DNA of 64,000 nt from Bacteroidota bacterium (GCA_947504725.1 CANNHN010000001.1:1-64000), one strand, 5' to 3'; positions 15,664 to 25,110 are shown, counted from the first letter of the stretch. The notes: a model not told the origin generated them from the letters alone. Program-made: numbers and translations.

Positions 15664-18189
15664 ATGAAAAACTATTATTCACTACTATTACTCAAATCGC
15701 ATTTCTCAAAACTAATTTTGTCGTGTGTCTTTATACTTGTGTCTTGTGTCTCAAAAGCGCAACCAACATCATTCAGCTCTCGAGGAGTTGGCGGAGGAGG
15801 AGCATTGTTTTCTCTTTCAATAAATCCAGCCAACAACAACGAGTATTTTGTTTCCTGTGATATGGGCGAATTGTTTCATACAACAGATTATGGAACAACG
15901 TATACGCAAGTTCATTACACCGAATTAATTGGCGGACATAATTCCAAAGTGTGTTTTACTTCTACGGTTGGAACCATGTATAGCATCAGTTATGCAAACA
16001 ATGAAGTAGTACCAATGAAAAGTACTGATGGTGGAGTTGTTTGGTCGCCACTACCAGGTAATCCTGATAACACAGAAGAAACATTTTCTATAAATGCGGA
16101 TTTTAATAATCCGAATCGTGTGATTATTTCTTATTACGGTGAAATATTTTTCTCTAGCAATGGAGGAACAACCTTTACAAGCATTCATACAGCTTTAACT
16201 GGTTCAGGAAATACAGTCGGAGGAGTTTTCTTTGATGGAGCAAATATTTATATCGGAACAAATGATGGCGTTTTGGTTTCTACCAACTCAGGTGTTACGT
16301 GGTCAACGGCAACTATAACTGGTATTCCAGCGGGACAACAAATTTGGTCGTTTGCAGGTGCAAAATCATCTACTGGTACCACTCGTTTCTTTTGTATCAC
16401 AGGAAATGCAGCAGATATTTATGTGGGTTTAGTAGGTTCTGATTATTATGCTTTTATGCAAGGGGTGTATTCTGTTGATTACGGAGTTGGAAATTGGATT
16501 CCGCGTATGACAGGAATAACAGCAGGTGTAGACTTTCCAATGTTTGTTGGAATGGCAACAAATGATATTACTACAGCTTATTTAGCGGGAAGTAATACGA
16601 GTTCGGAACCAATCGTTTTAAAAACTACAACTGGTGGAACTTCTTGGAGCGATGTATTCAACACAGCAAACAATTTAAATATCAATACAGGTTGGAGCGG
16701 ACAAGGTGGCGACAGAGGTTGGAGTTATGGTGAATGTCCGTTTGGTTTAGCGGTTGCTCCCAACAACGCAAACAATGTAATCTTTGGTGATTTTGGTTTT
16801 GTACACAAAACAGCAAATGGTGGAACAAACTGGCAACAAGGATATTTGAATCCAGCGGGACAACATCCTGTAAATACATTAACGCCTCCTTTTGATAATT
16901 ATCAAAGTAGTGGAATTGAAAACACTACATCATGGCAAGTACATTGGGCAGATGCAAATAATATGTGGGCTTGTTTTTCAGATATTCGAGGTATTAGAAG
17001 TACTGATGCAGGAAGTTCATGGTCGTTTAATTACACAGGAAATTCAGCTAATTCAACGTATAGAGTTGTAGAACACCCAACAACAGGAACATTGTTTGTT
17101 GGTGCGTCCAACATTCACGATATGTATCAAAGTACGCGATTAGGGGATGCGATTTTAGATGCTACAGATTTGAATGGAAAAATAATGTATTCTACAAATG
17201 ATGGCTTGACTTGGCAAAATTTGCATGTATTCAACCATCCTGTTTTTTGGATTGCTTTGGATCCTAGTAATCCGAATATCGCTTATGCAAGTGTAATTCA
17301 TTACAATGGCGGAGCAGGTTTAGGTGGAATTTATAAAACAACCAATTTGAATTTATTAGCAGGTTCAACATGGACACTGCTGCCAAATCCTCCACGAACA
17401 GAAAAACATCCTGCGAGTATCGTTGTGTTGAACGATGGAAATGTGGTTGCAACATATTCAGGAAGAAGAACAACTGTTTTTACTGCAAGCTCCGGAACGT
17501 TTGTTTATAATGGAACTTCATGGACTGATGTTTCTGATCCGGGAATGTATTACTGGACAAAAGATATTGTTGTTGACCCAAATGATGCAACACAAAACAC
17601 TTGGTATGTATGTGTGTTCAGCGGTTGGGGCGGACCACCAAATGGTTTGGGTGGTGTTTATAAAACAACAAACAGAGGAACAAGTTGGACAAAATTAACT
17701 TGAACAACAATCGACAGAGTTACTTCATTAACATTCAATCCAAGCAATGCGAATCAGGTTTTTATTACAACCGAAGGACAAGGTTTGTGGATGTCAAGTA
17801 ACATAAATGCTGCTACACCAACTTTTTCTATGGTTAATAGTTATCCTTTTCAACAACCAGAACGTGTGTTCTTTAATCCTTTTATTCCTTCTGAAATGTG
17901 GGTAACGAGTTTTGGAAACGGAATGAAAGTAGGTTCTGTATTGGCTACTGGTGTTGCTGAATTTAATAACGTAAACGAATTGCAAGTTTTCCCGAATCCA
18001 AGCAATGGCGTTTTGACGATTTTAAATGCAGCCGAGAAACAAGTATTTGTTCACAACACAATCGGACAACACGTTTATTCTAAAGTATTGCAAGATGGAG
18101 AAACACAAATGGATGTATCGCATTTAGAAGCTGGGATTTATTTTGTTGTTTGTGGTGAGAAGAAAGTGAAGGTTGTGCTTAGTAAATAA
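15664..18189 (+). pseudogene. T9SS-exported BNR/VPS10-like beta-propeller protein with in-frame TGA
   Basis: One reading frame encodes 841 codons but is interrupted by a single TGA at 17701-17703 (codon 680). Upstream are a signal peptide (LILSCVFILVSCVSKAQ) and many BNR/sialidase-like blades (STDGGVVWSP, SSNGGTTFTS, STNSGVTWST, KTANGGTNWQQ, STNDGLTWQN, KTTNRGTSWTK). Downstream, without loss of frame, come a further blade and a T9SS type A sorting domain (LQVFPNPSNGVLTILNA ... LEAGIYFVVCGEKKVKVVLSK). Truncation would remove the sorting tail and block export. TGA is an ordinary stop elsewhere in this window. A recent nonsense mutation or a base-call error fits best. The ligand or substrate is unknown. 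Confidence 0.85.
15725..15752 (+). repeat. 7-nt periodic repeat in a signal-peptide region
   Basis: Four consecutive 7-mers in register: GTGTCTT, TATACTT, GTGTCTT, GTGTCTC. They encode the hydrophobic core of the signal peptide. Confidence 0.75.
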
Positions 18190-18204
18190 AAAGTCCTTAA
18201 AGAA

Positions 18205-18247
18205 CGTCATTGCGAGTCCAGCTTTTAAGTGGGATGTGGCAATCTCT
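18205..18247. repeat. GTCATTGCGAG repeat, left half only (copy 8)
   Basis: CGTCATTGCGAG, degenerate stem TCCAGCTTTTAAGTGGG, ATGTGGCAATCTC. A spacer of about 30 nt follows, then full copy 9, the same order as at 13355-13553. Confidence 0.88.
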
Positions 18248-18277
18248 GATTAATGTTACCTCTAATTAACTTTAGAA

Positions 18278-18407
18278 CGTCATTGCGAATACCGCATTTT
18301 CGCGGGATGTGGCAATCTCTACCATAATCGCAACTTGAATCCTCATCGTGAAAGATTGCCACATCCCGCCCCGATTCTCGGGACGGGACTCGCAATGACG
18401 GTTCTAA
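18278..18407. repeat. GTCATTGCGAG repeat, full copy 9
   Basis: Full element with loop ACCATAATCGCAACTTGAAT, close to that of copy 5, and right stem CCCGCCCCGATTCTCGGGAC. It ends CGCAATGACGGTTCTAA, 33 nt before the aminotransferase ATG. It is the last member of this family in the window. Confidence 0.9.
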
Positions 18408-18428
18408 AGATGTTGTCGAGAAATTCCC

Positions 18429-18436
18429 TATTTTTG
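18429..18436 (+). promoter_or_regulatory. -7 box directly before the aminotransferase start
   Basis: TATTTTTG ends 4 nt before the ATG at 18441, predicting an almost leaderless message. A TTG at 18413-18415 lies only 13 nt upstream of the box, closer than usual. Confidence 0.45.
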
Positions 18437-18440
18437 TTTC

Positions 18441-19616
18441 ATGCTTTCTCAACGACAACTATTCTTAAATCATATAGCACAAACTAGTGAAACACCTTTG
18501 GCCTTAGAAATTGAAAAGGCTGAAGGTGTTTATTTATTTGATACATCCGGCAAACGCTACCTTGATTTAATTTCAGGAATTTCGGTTAGCAATGTTGGTC
18601 ATTGTCACCCGAAAGTTGTTACTGCAATAAAAGATCAGGTAGACAAATACATGCACACGATGGTGTATGGAGAATATATTCAGAGTCCGCAAGTAAAACT
18701 CGCAACGCATTTAGCAGATAATCTTCCAAGCAATTTAAGTTCTGTTTATTTTGTGAATTCAGGAAGTGAAGCTATTGAAGGAGCAATGAAGTTGGCAAAA
18801 CGTTTTACGGGGCGAACAGAAATCATCTCTTTCAAAAATGCATATCACGGAAGTACGCAAGGTAGTTTGAGCATAATGGGAAGTGAAGAATTCAAAAATG
18901 CTTTTCGTCCGTTGTTACCCGATACAAAACAAATAGAATTTAATAACACTGCAGATTTTTATCAGATAACAGAAAGAACAGCTTGTGTAGTTGTTGAAAC
19001 AATTCAAGGTGAAGCCGGAGCGATTGTTCCACAAAATGATTTTCTAAAGAAATTAAGTGCGCATTGTAAATCGGTTGGCGCATTAGTAGTTGCCGATGAA
19101 ATTCAATGCGGGTTTGGACGAACAGGAAAACTATTTGCATTCGAACATTATAATTTTGTCCCTGATATTATCTGTTTAGCAAAAGGAATGGGAGGAGGTA
19201 TGCCGATTGGTGCATTTATTTCTTCGAAAGAAATAATGAATTCTTTAACCAACAACCCTATACTCGGTCACATCACCACTTTTGGTGGTCATCCTGTTTC
19301 TTGTGCAGCAGCTAATGCAACACTTACTGTTTTGTTAGAAGAAAAACTAATGGATGGAGTAGAAGAGAAGGAACAATTATTCAGAACATTATTAAAACAT
19401 CCGAAAATAAAATCAATTCATGGAAAAGGATTATTGCTTTCTTTAGAATTTGAAAGTTACGAGGAGAATAAGTCAATTATTGATAAATGCATTGAAAAAG
19501 GAGTAATTACCGATTGGTTTTTGTTTAATTCATATTCCATGCGCATCGCTCCGCCACTTATTATTACAGAGGAGGAGATTAAATTTGCTTGTAAGGTAAT
19601 ACTAGAAGCACTTTAG
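18441..19616 (+). CDS. class III aminotransferase (acetylornithine/ornithine type)
   Basis: A 391-residue fold-type I PLP enzyme. Conserved features are ISVSNVGHCHPKV near the N-terminus, VNSGSEAIEGAMKLAKR (phosphate-binding Gly-Ser-Glu-Ala), VVADEIQCGFGRTGKLFA (Asp to the pyridine N) and the Schiff-base lysine in ICLAKGMGGGMPIGAF. THFGGHP-like TTFGGHPVSCAAA follows. Family members transaminate N-acetylornithine, ornithine or other omega-amino substrates. No arginine genes are adjacent, so ArgD is only one option. It stands alone after repeat copy 9. Confidence 0.88.
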   Translation: MLSQRQLFLNHIAQTSETPLALEIEKAEGVYLFDTSGKRYLDLISGISVSNVGHCHPKVVTAIKDQVDKYMHTMVYGEYIQSPQVKLATHLADNLPSNLSSVYFVNSGSEAIEGAMKLAKRFTGRTEIISFKNAYHGSTQGSLSIMGSEEFKNAFRPLLPDTKQIEFNNTADFYQITERTACVVVETIQGEAGAIVPQNDFLKKLSAHCKSVGALVVADEIQCGFGRTGKLFAFEHYNFVPDIICLAKGMGGGMPIGAFISSKEIMNSLTNNPILGHITTFGGHPVSCAAANATLTVLLEEKLMDGVEEKEQLFRTLLKHPKIKSIHGKGLLLSLEFESYEENKSIIDKCIEKGVITDWFLFNSYSMRIAPPLIITEEEIKFACKVILEAL

Positions 19617-19633
19617 ACTGTATTAACGTTCTT

Positions 19634-19641
19634 TAACTTTG
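19634..19641 (+). promoter_or_regulatory. -7 box for the small secreted protein
   Basis: TAACTTTG, 60 nt upstream of the ATG at 19702. Motif match only. Confidence 0.4.
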
Positions 19642-19701
19642 TAATCAAAAATTTTGGCATCAACCTTGCGTTATGCTATTTCAAATCTAAAAACTCAGAA
19701 A

Positions 19702-20004
19702 ATGAAAAAGATAAGTTTATTGTTTGCATGTATTGGAATATTAACTTTCACAGCAAACGCACAAGAACCTGTTAAGGCAAAACAAACAAAAGAACCGGTA
19801 AATGTAACACCAATGGAGCGACCAATAAAAGTAGCACCATCAACAGCTGAAAAAGCTCCTAGAGCCAATACAGAAACAACTGTAGTAGCTAAATCAACAA
19901 CACCAGCTACAATAGCTAATAAAAAGCCGAAAAAGCATATAATGAATCCAACAAAAGCAAAAGCAACTGCGACTCCAGTTGTAAAAGCCGGAGAAGCTAA
20001 ATAA
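19702..20004 (+). CDS. small secreted Lys/Thr/Pro-rich protein
   Basis: A 100-residue protein starting at the Met of a clear signal peptide (MKKISLLFACIGILTFTANAQ). The mature part of about 79 residues is low complexity, rich in Lys, Pro, Thr and Ala (VKAKQTKEPVNVTPMERP, ANKKPKKHIMNPTKAKATAT), basic and probably disordered, with no cysteine. I do not recognise a family. A bidirectional terminator follows. The frame is open 16 codons further upstream, but only the chosen start gives a signal sequence. Confidence 0.65.
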   Translation: MKKISLLFACIGILTFTANAQEPVKAKQTKEPVNVTPMERPIKVAPSTAEKAPRANTETTVVAKSTTPATIANKKPKKHIMNPTKAKATATPVVKAGEAK

Positions 20005-20030
20005 AATCTGTTTGTAATTAAAATTTTTCA

Positions 20031-20060
20031 AAAATCCCGTCAAAACTTGACGGGATTTTT
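20031..20060. terminator. bidirectional terminator between convergent genes
   Basis: ATCCCGTCAA, loop AAC, TTGACGGGAT, flanked by A-runs on the left and T-runs on the right, so it can stop transcription from both the small secreted gene and the CoA-binding gene. Confidence 0.85.
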
Positions 20061-20065
20061 TGATT

Positions 20066-20428
20066 TTAATAGTTGCCTATCGAAAGCATCACTAAAGTGC
20101 ACGCTTCAATAGGTTCAATATTATTTTTGATGAGTAAGTTTTCAAATTCAGAATTTTCGGTTCCAGGATTAAAAATAACACGTTTTGGTTTTAAACCAAC
20201 TATGTAATCCATCCATTCAGGTTGGTTTTGTGGACCAACATATAATGTAACGGTATCAACATCTTTCACTTCAGGTTTTCCTAAAAGAATTTGTATTCCA
20301 TTGATTTCACCTTCACGGATTCCAACTGGAATTGTATCGTGATGGTGTTTCTGCAAAGCTATGGTAGCTTTGTACCCATATCGTTCTGGATTTGTACTTG
20401 CTCCTATAACAACTGTTTTCTTTGACAT
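20066..20428 (-). CDS. CoA-binding (YccU-type) protein
   Basis: A 120-residue Rossmann domain of the CoA_binding family. VVIGASTNPERYGYKA is the nucleotide-binding turn, followed by VGPQNQPEWMDYIVGLKP and VIFNPGTENSEFE, the conserved PGxExxE block, then IEACTLVMLSIG. Homologues (YccU, succinyl-CoA-synthetase-like fold) bind CoA or a related nucleotide, with unclear cellular role. It is the second gene of a pair with the MFS transporter, separated by 10 nt. Confidence 0.88.
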   Translation of the reverse strand: MSKKTVVIGASTNPERYGYKATIALQKHHHDTIPVGIREGEINGIQILLGKPEVKDVDTVTLYVGPQNQPEWMDYIVGLKPKRVIFNPGTENSEFENLLIKNNIEPIEACTLVMLSIGNY

Positions 20429-20438
20429 CGTCTATTAT

Positions 20439-21665
20439 TTAATATTCTTCAACATAATCTAAATTCTTACCATGACTTTCTTCCAAAAAGAAAATGGAAC
20501 CAAGCGCAATTGGTATAACAACCATTCCAACAATAATAGCGGATTGTAAAATCCCCATTTCACCCGACATGCTTGTCCACCACATTGTCATTAACACTGT
20601 AGCTCCTCTCACAAAATTTGGAACCGTTGTGGTTACTGTAGAACGTATATTGGTGCCAAATTGTTCTGACGCAACCGTAATAAATACAGCCCAATAGCCC
20701 ATTGCTAATCCTAAAGCAAATGTGATGATGTAAAAAGTGGTAGTAGTTGTACTATCGGACACAAAATACCAAGCACAAAAAATGGCTAACATTGAAATAG
20801 CAATTGCCAATGCCTTTTTTCTAGATTTTAATTTCTGACTTAAATATCCAGTGATAATACTTCCAATAGCTGCACCCATATAATGATACATAATTGATTT
20901 ACCCGTACTGATTGGCCCAGTTACATTTAAAGCAACAGCAAACTCTTTTGAAAAGAAGATTAATATTCCAACAACATACCAAACAGGAACACCTACTAAA
21001 ATGCAGCAGAGGTATTTTACGAATCGTTTGCCATTTGTGAATAAACTCAAGAAATTTCCTCGTTTTGCAGCAGATTCTTTTACTTTATCAAACATTCCTG
21101 ATTCATGAACATAAACTCTTAGTCCTAATAAAGCCAAGCCTAAACCTCCGCCAATCCAATACGCTTGTTTCCATCCCCATTCTGCAACTAAAAATGCCAA
21201 TACAGCACCAGCAATTCCAATTGCCGATACAATGCTAGTTCCCCATGCACGTGTTTCTTTTGTCATTACTTCTGAAACCAAAGTGATTCCAATACCTAAT
21301 TCTCCTGCCAATCCAAAACCAGCTATCACCCTTAGCCATGCATATTGTTCTAAGTTTTGTACAAATCCGTTGGCAATGTTTGCTAATGAATACAATAGGA
21401 TAGTCATAAAAAGCGTAGAAAGTCGGCCTTTTTTATCTCCCAAAATCCCCCAAACAATACCTCCTATTAGCATTCCAATCATTTGCATGTTTAAAAGATA
21501 GACTCCTGCATCTTTAATTTGATCATCTGGAATACCAATTGCTTTTAAACTAGGAACACGAACGATTCCGAAAAGGGTAAGGTCGTAGATGTCTACAAAG
21601 TAGCCAAGTGCGGCTACAATCACAACAATATTAAAAGGATTTGAGTTTCCTGATTTTGTAGTCAT
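20439..21665 (-). CDS. MFS transporter
   Basis: A 408-residue protein with about twelve hydrophobic segments. The family signature between helices 2 and 3 is visible as GILGDKKGRLSTLF. The N-terminal YFVDIYDLTLFGIVRVPSL (Asp in helix 1) resembles sugar-acid/aromatic-acid:H+ symporters of the MFS, and GFGLAGELGIGITLVSEV corresponds to helix 4-5 motifs. The substrate cannot be assigned. It is transcribed with the downstream CoA-binding gene. Confidence 0.88.
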   Translation of the reverse strand: MTTKSGNSNPFNIVVIVAALGYFVDIYDLTLFGIVRVPSLKAIGIPDDQIKDAGVYLLNMQMIGMLIGGIVWGILGDKKGRLSTLFMTILLYSLANIANGFVQNLEQYAWLRVIAGFGLAGELGIGITLVSEVMTKETRAWGTSIVSAIGIAGAVLAFLVAEWGWKQAYWIGGGLGLALLGLRVYVHESGMFDKVKESAAKRGNFLSLFTNGKRFVKYLCCILVGVPVWYVVGILIFFSKEFAVALNVTGPISTGKSIMYHYMGAAIGSIITGYLSQKLKSRKKALAIAISMLAIFCAWYFVSDSTTTTTFYIITFALGLAMGYWAVFITVASEQFGTNIRSTVTTTVPNFVRGATVLMTMWWTSMSGEMGILQSAIIVGMVVIPIALGSIFFLEESHGKNLDYVEEY

Positions 21666-21862
21666 ACAAATAAGTTTAGATGCTAAAAATAAGAAAGATA
21701 ATGGAAGTTGGGAAGGATAATTGGGATTGATTTGGATGAATTAACTGCTGTGATCCCTGCGAGGGGGTCTCAAACCTAAATGTTTGAAAGTTTTAGATAC
21801 TGCCATTTTTTGTTCCCAGTCTTAATACTCATAAGCAAGGGGGAAAGGTAAAGACTAGAAAC

Positions 21863-21893
21863 AAAAAATGTCCCGCTAAAAAGCGGAACATTT
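21863..21893 (-). terminator. terminator after tRNA-Ser
   Basis: Minus strand: AATGTTCCGCT, TTTT loop, AGCGGGACATT (one U-G pair), then six T. Confidence 0.8.
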
Positions 21894-21901
21894 AGTTTTG
21901 G

Positions 21902-21986
21902 CGGAGAAATAGGGATTCGAACCCCAGGACCTGTTACAGTCAACAGTTTTCAAGACTGCCGCAATCGACCACTCTGCCATTTCTCC
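21902..21986 (-). tRNA. tRNA-Ser (TGA)
   Basis: An 85-nt class II tRNA on the minus strand: acceptor GGAGAAA/TTTCTCC, anticodon loop CTTGAAA (anticodon TGA), long variable arm TTGACTGTAACAGGTCC, T-loop GTTCGAA, discriminator G, no encoded CCA. Confidence 0.95.
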
Positions 21987-21994
21987 AACGGGCA

Positions 21995-22002
21995 CAAAAG
22001 TA
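21995..22002 (-). promoter_or_regulatory. -7 box for tRNA-Ser
   Basis: Minus-strand TACTTTTG, 8 nt upstream of the tRNA 5' end. Confidence 0.45.
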
Positions 22003-22055
22003 GTATTTTTTTCTTTCTATTTTAATAAAAAAACACAAAAAATACTTAAATTCAT

Positions 22056-22063
22056 TAACTTTG
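22056..22063 (+). promoter_or_regulatory. -7 box for the GWxTD gene
   Basis: TAACTTTG, 44 nt upstream of the start at 22108. No clear -33 element. Confidence 0.4.
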
Positions 22064-22107
22064 CTTTATTCCCCGTCACGTGTTTCGTACACAAAAAACG
22101 TATGGTT

Positions 22108-23610
22108 ATGAAAAAGTACCTGATTCTCTTGTGTTTACCTTTTGTTTTTATAGCAAATAATTTTTCGGCATCAAATGTCACGGCTTATTTGACTTATGGT
22201 GTTTTTTCAACTCCTGCAAAAGGCCCCTACCTAGAAACATATATTTCGGTAATAGGTAATTCAATGAAATTTGTAAAAAATGCGAGTGGTAAATACCAAG
22301 GCGCAGTTGATATATCTATTGTTTTTTGGCAAAAAGGGGAAATAAAAAATGCTCAAAAATATTCATTAAGTAGTCCCGAAACGACAGATACAACTAAAGG
22401 TTTTCCCAATTTCATAGATCAGCAACGTTATACCTTGGCAAATGGCGAATATGAAATGGAGCTTTCTATTTCAGATAAAAATAAACCAAAAGAAAAACCT
22501 TTTGTATCTACTGTGCCTGTAAAAGTTGAATTTCCTACTGCTATTATTGGCATTTCTTCCATACAATTATTGGAATCGTATTCAAAATCAGTAAGCCCTT
22601 CTATTATAACAAAAAGTGGATACGATTTAATGCCTTATGTTTCTAATTATTACCCTGAAAATACTAGCAAAATAAAATTTTATTCTGAAATGTATCAGTC
22701 GAAAAAGATATTAGGGGAAAATGAAAAACTAATTATCTCCTATTATATTGAAACGTTTGAAAAGCTTACACGCCTTACTGATTTTGCTGGTTTTAATAAA
22801 CAAGTTGCAAGCGATGTAAATATTCTTTTATCGGAGTTGAATGTTGAAACATTGCCATCAGGAAACTACAATTTGGTTGTAGAAGTGAGAGACAAAGAAA
22901 ATAAAATTCAAGCGCAACAGAAAGTCTTTTTTCAAAGAACAAATAAGTTAGCGGCTTTTAACTTCGATGATCTGAAAGCTATTGCTATAAATAACACTTT
23001 TGTGAGTGTTTATAAAAATATAGATTCACTTCGATATTATATTAAATGTTTGCGCCCAATTTCTAGCACAAATGAAGTTCAGTTTTCTGAAAATCAAGTG
23101 AAGGCAAATGATTTGGAATTAATGCAACAATATTTATATAATTTTTGGAAATCAAGATATCCATTGACTCCAGAAATGTCGTGGTTGGATTATTATAAAG
23201 AAGTTCAAAAAGTAAACAAAGAGTATGGAACATATGGCTTAAAGGGTTTTGATACGGATAGAGGTCGAGTTTATTTGCAATATGGTCCTCCAGATCAAAA
23301 AACAGTTTATGATAACGAACCTAGTGCTTTTCCGTATGAAATATGGGAATATTATACTTTGTATGATAAGTCGCAAATGCTTACAAATCCAGCTAACAAG
23401 CAATCCAGTAAGAATTTTGTTTTTTATAATCCCGACCTTGTTACTAATAGATTTACCTTAATTCATTCAGAAGCTCGCGGAGAAATTCTGAATACTCGTT
23501 GGAGATTGTTGCTTCATAAACGAGATACACAAACAAATAATTTGGATGATGAAAATGTTCCAGATCATTTTGGCGGTAACTCGGATGAAAATTTTAGTAA
23601 TCCTCGATAA
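22108..23610 (+). CDS. GWxTD domain-containing secreted protein
   Basis: A 500-residue protein with signal peptide MKKYLILLCLPFVFIANNFSA; an ATG two codons upstream (22102) is equally possible. The N-terminal part is beta-rich (ISVIGNSMKFVKN, ISIVFWQKGEIKNA). The C-terminal part matches the GWxTD family: LMQQYLYNFWKSRYP, MSWLDYYKEVQKVNKEYG, FDTDRGRVYLQYGPPDQKT and EIWEYY. The family name motif itself is not literally conserved here. GWxTD proteins are common in Bacteroidota and have no defined activity known to me. It precedes a glycosyltransferase by 19 nt. Confidence 0.88.
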   Translation: MKKYLILLCLPFVFIANNFSASNVTAYLTYGVFSTPAKGPYLETYISVIGNSMKFVKNASGKYQGAVDISIVFWQKGEIKNAQKYSLSSPETTDTTKGFPNFIDQQRYTLANGEYEMELSISDKNKPKEKPFVSTVPVKVEFPTAIIGISSIQLLESYSKSVSPSIITKSGYDLMPYVSNYYPENTSKIKFYSEMYQSKKILGENEKLIISYYIETFEKLTRLTDFAGFNKQVASDVNILLSELNVETLPSGNYNLVVEVRDKENKIQAQQKVFFQRTNKLAAFNFDDLKAIAINNTFVSVYKNIDSLRYYIKCLRPISSTNEVQFSENQVKANDLELMQQYLYNFWKSRYPLTPEMSWLDYYKEVQKVNKEYGTYGLKGFDTDRGRVYLQYGPPDQKTVYDNEPSAFPYEIWEYYTLYDKSQMLTNPANKQSSKNFVFYNPDLVTNRFTLIHSEARGEILNTRWRLLLHKRDTQTNNLDDENVPDHFGGNSDENFSNPR

Positions 23611-23629
23611 TTAAATCCAAAATTAATTT

Positions 23630-24661
23630 ATGAAGATTGCTGTTGTTATTTTAAATTGGAATGGTAGAAAGTTTCTTGAGAAATTTCTGCCTTCTGTTTT
23701 ATCTTACAACTCTTCCTTAGCTGAAATAATAGTTGCGGATAATGCCTCAACAGATGATTCAATCTCGTTTTTAAAAACGACCTACCCTCATATTAATATT
23801 ATTCAAAATGTTGATAATGGAGGATTTGCCAAAGGATACAACGATGCTTTAAAATTAGTAAATGCAGAATATTATGTTCTGCTCAATTCGGATGTTGAAG
23901 TTACTCCTGGATGGATTGATTCAGTTATTCAATTAATGGATACAGATAAAAACATTGCAGCTTGTCAGCCGAAGATCAAAGCCTTTGACAATAAAGCTTT
24001 CTTTGAATATGCTGGTGCTGCAGGTGGCTTTATCGATAAATATGGATATCCTTTTTGCAGAGGTCGTATTTTAGATACTTTGGAAGAAGATAAGAATCAG
24101 TATAATGATGTAAGAGAGGTATTCTGGGCAACGGGTGCTTGTTTGTTTGTAAGAGCAGAGTTATTTCATAAAGTGAATGGTTTTGATGAAGACTTTTTTG
24201 CACACATGGAAGAAATTGATTTGTGTTGGCGATTAAAAAATTTAGGATACAAAATTTTGTATTGCCCCGAATCTACTGTTTATCATGTTGGAGGAGGTAC
24301 ACTCAACAAAACAAGCCCCAAAAAAACATATCTAAATTTTAGAAACAACTTGATGCTTCTTTTTAAAAATCATCCTCCGCAATATTTCTTTTTAAAGCTG
24401 TTCTGGAGAATGATCTTGGATGGAGTTGCAGGGATGAAGTTTTTATTGTCGGGTCAATTCCCTCATTTTGCTGCTGTTTTAAAAGCACATGTTAATTTCT
24501 ATATGAACATTGGTAAAACAATACGAAAAAGGAAAGCATTAAAGAAAAGTATAACTTCATATACCACCTCAGCTGTTTATCTGCATAGTATCATCGCTGA
24601 TTATTATATCAGGGGCAAAAAAACGTTTAAGGAAATTGATTTGAAAAGCAGATTTTTGTAA
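23630..24661 (+). CDS. family 2 glycosyltransferase
   Basis: A 343-residue GT2 enzyme (rhamnosyltransferase/WbbL-like). AVVILNWNGRKFLEKFLPSV is the nucleotide-binding first strand, IIVADNASTDDS and DNGGFAKGYNDALK follow, and YYVLLNSDVEVTPGW holds the metal-binding Asp. FWATGACLFVRAELF and GFDEDFFAHMEEIDLCWRL form the acceptor/catalytic region. A C-terminal membrane-proximal helix (LKLFWRMILDGVAGMKFLLS) suggests peripheral inner-membrane attachment. It probably adds a sugar to a cell-surface glycan; donor and acceptor are not evident. Confidence 0.9.
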   Translation: MKIAVVILNWNGRKFLEKFLPSVLSYNSSLAEIIVADNASTDDSISFLKTTYPHINIIQNVDNGGFAKGYNDALKLVNAEYYVLLNSDVEVTPGWIDSVIQLMDTDKNIAACQPKIKAFDNKAFFEYAGAAGGFIDKYGYPFCRGRILDTLEEDKNQYNDVREVFWATGACLFVRAELFHKVNGFDEDFFAHMEEIDLCWRLKNLGYKILYCPESTVYHVGGGTLNKTSPKKTYLNFRNNLMLLFKNHPPQYFFLKLFWRMILDGVAGMKFLLSGQFPHFAAVLKAHVNFYMNIGKTIRKRKALKKSITSYTTSAVYLHSIIADYYIRGKKTFKEIDLKSRFL

Positions 24662-24695
24662 AAAAATCAGTGTTTGTATTTCGTTAATCGATGGA

Positions 24696-25109
24696 TTACA
24701 TAAAACTCTCCACAGCTAATCTGTAGGAATCCATTCCAAACCCAGAAATAGAGCCTTTGCATTTTGGTGCAATTAATGAATTGTGTCTAAAGTCTTCACG
24801 GGCAAAAACATTAGAAATATGAACCTCAATAACTGGAGATTTAATAGCGGCTATCGCATCACGGAGAGCAACAGACGTGTGCGTGTAACCACCAGCATTC
24901 AACAGAATTCCATCATACGAAAAGCCTACCTCGTGTAATTTATTAATCAATTCGCCTTCCACATTGCTTTGGTAGTAACTCAATTCAATGGTTGCGAACT
25001 TCTTTTTTAAATCATTAAAGTAAGCTTTAAAAGTCTGACTCCCGTAAACATCTGTTTCACGAGTACCTAATAAATTTAGGTTAGGACCGTTTATAATGAT
25101 GAGCTTCAT
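24696..25109 (-). CDS. aroQ: type II 3-dehydroquinate dehydratase
   Basis: A 137-residue enzyme close to the family length of about 140-150. IIINGPNLNLLGTRE is the conserved N-terminus with the active-site loop (catalytic Tyr in TDVYGSQ). LINKLHEVGFSYDGILLNAGGYTHTSVALRDAI contains the Asn and His substrate ligands, and VIEVHISNVFAREDFRHNS the second His/Arg set. It catalyses the third step of the shikimate pathway in the cytoplasm. It is divergent from xerD, with a 7-nt periodic repeat between them. Confidence 0.95.
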   Translation of the reverse strand: MKLIIINGPNLNLLGTRETDVYGSQTFKAYFNDLKKKFATIELSYYQSNVEGELINKLHEVGFSYDGILLNAGGYTHTSVALRDAIAAIKSPVIEVHISNVFAREDFRHNSLIAPKCKGSISGFGMDSYRLAVESFM

Positions 25110-25110
25110 T

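Noticed and set aside
17701-17703. TGA recoded as a sense codon (genetic code 4 or 25)
   Set aside because: Several intact genes end in TGA at family-normal length (ychF at 32501, propeller lipoprotein at 7966), and in-frame TGA is not seen in other genes. A local mutation or error is more likely.
6518-18407. CRISPR array
   Set aside because: The repeats are long palindromes spread between different genes at irregular kilobase distances, with no regular short spacers and no cas genes.
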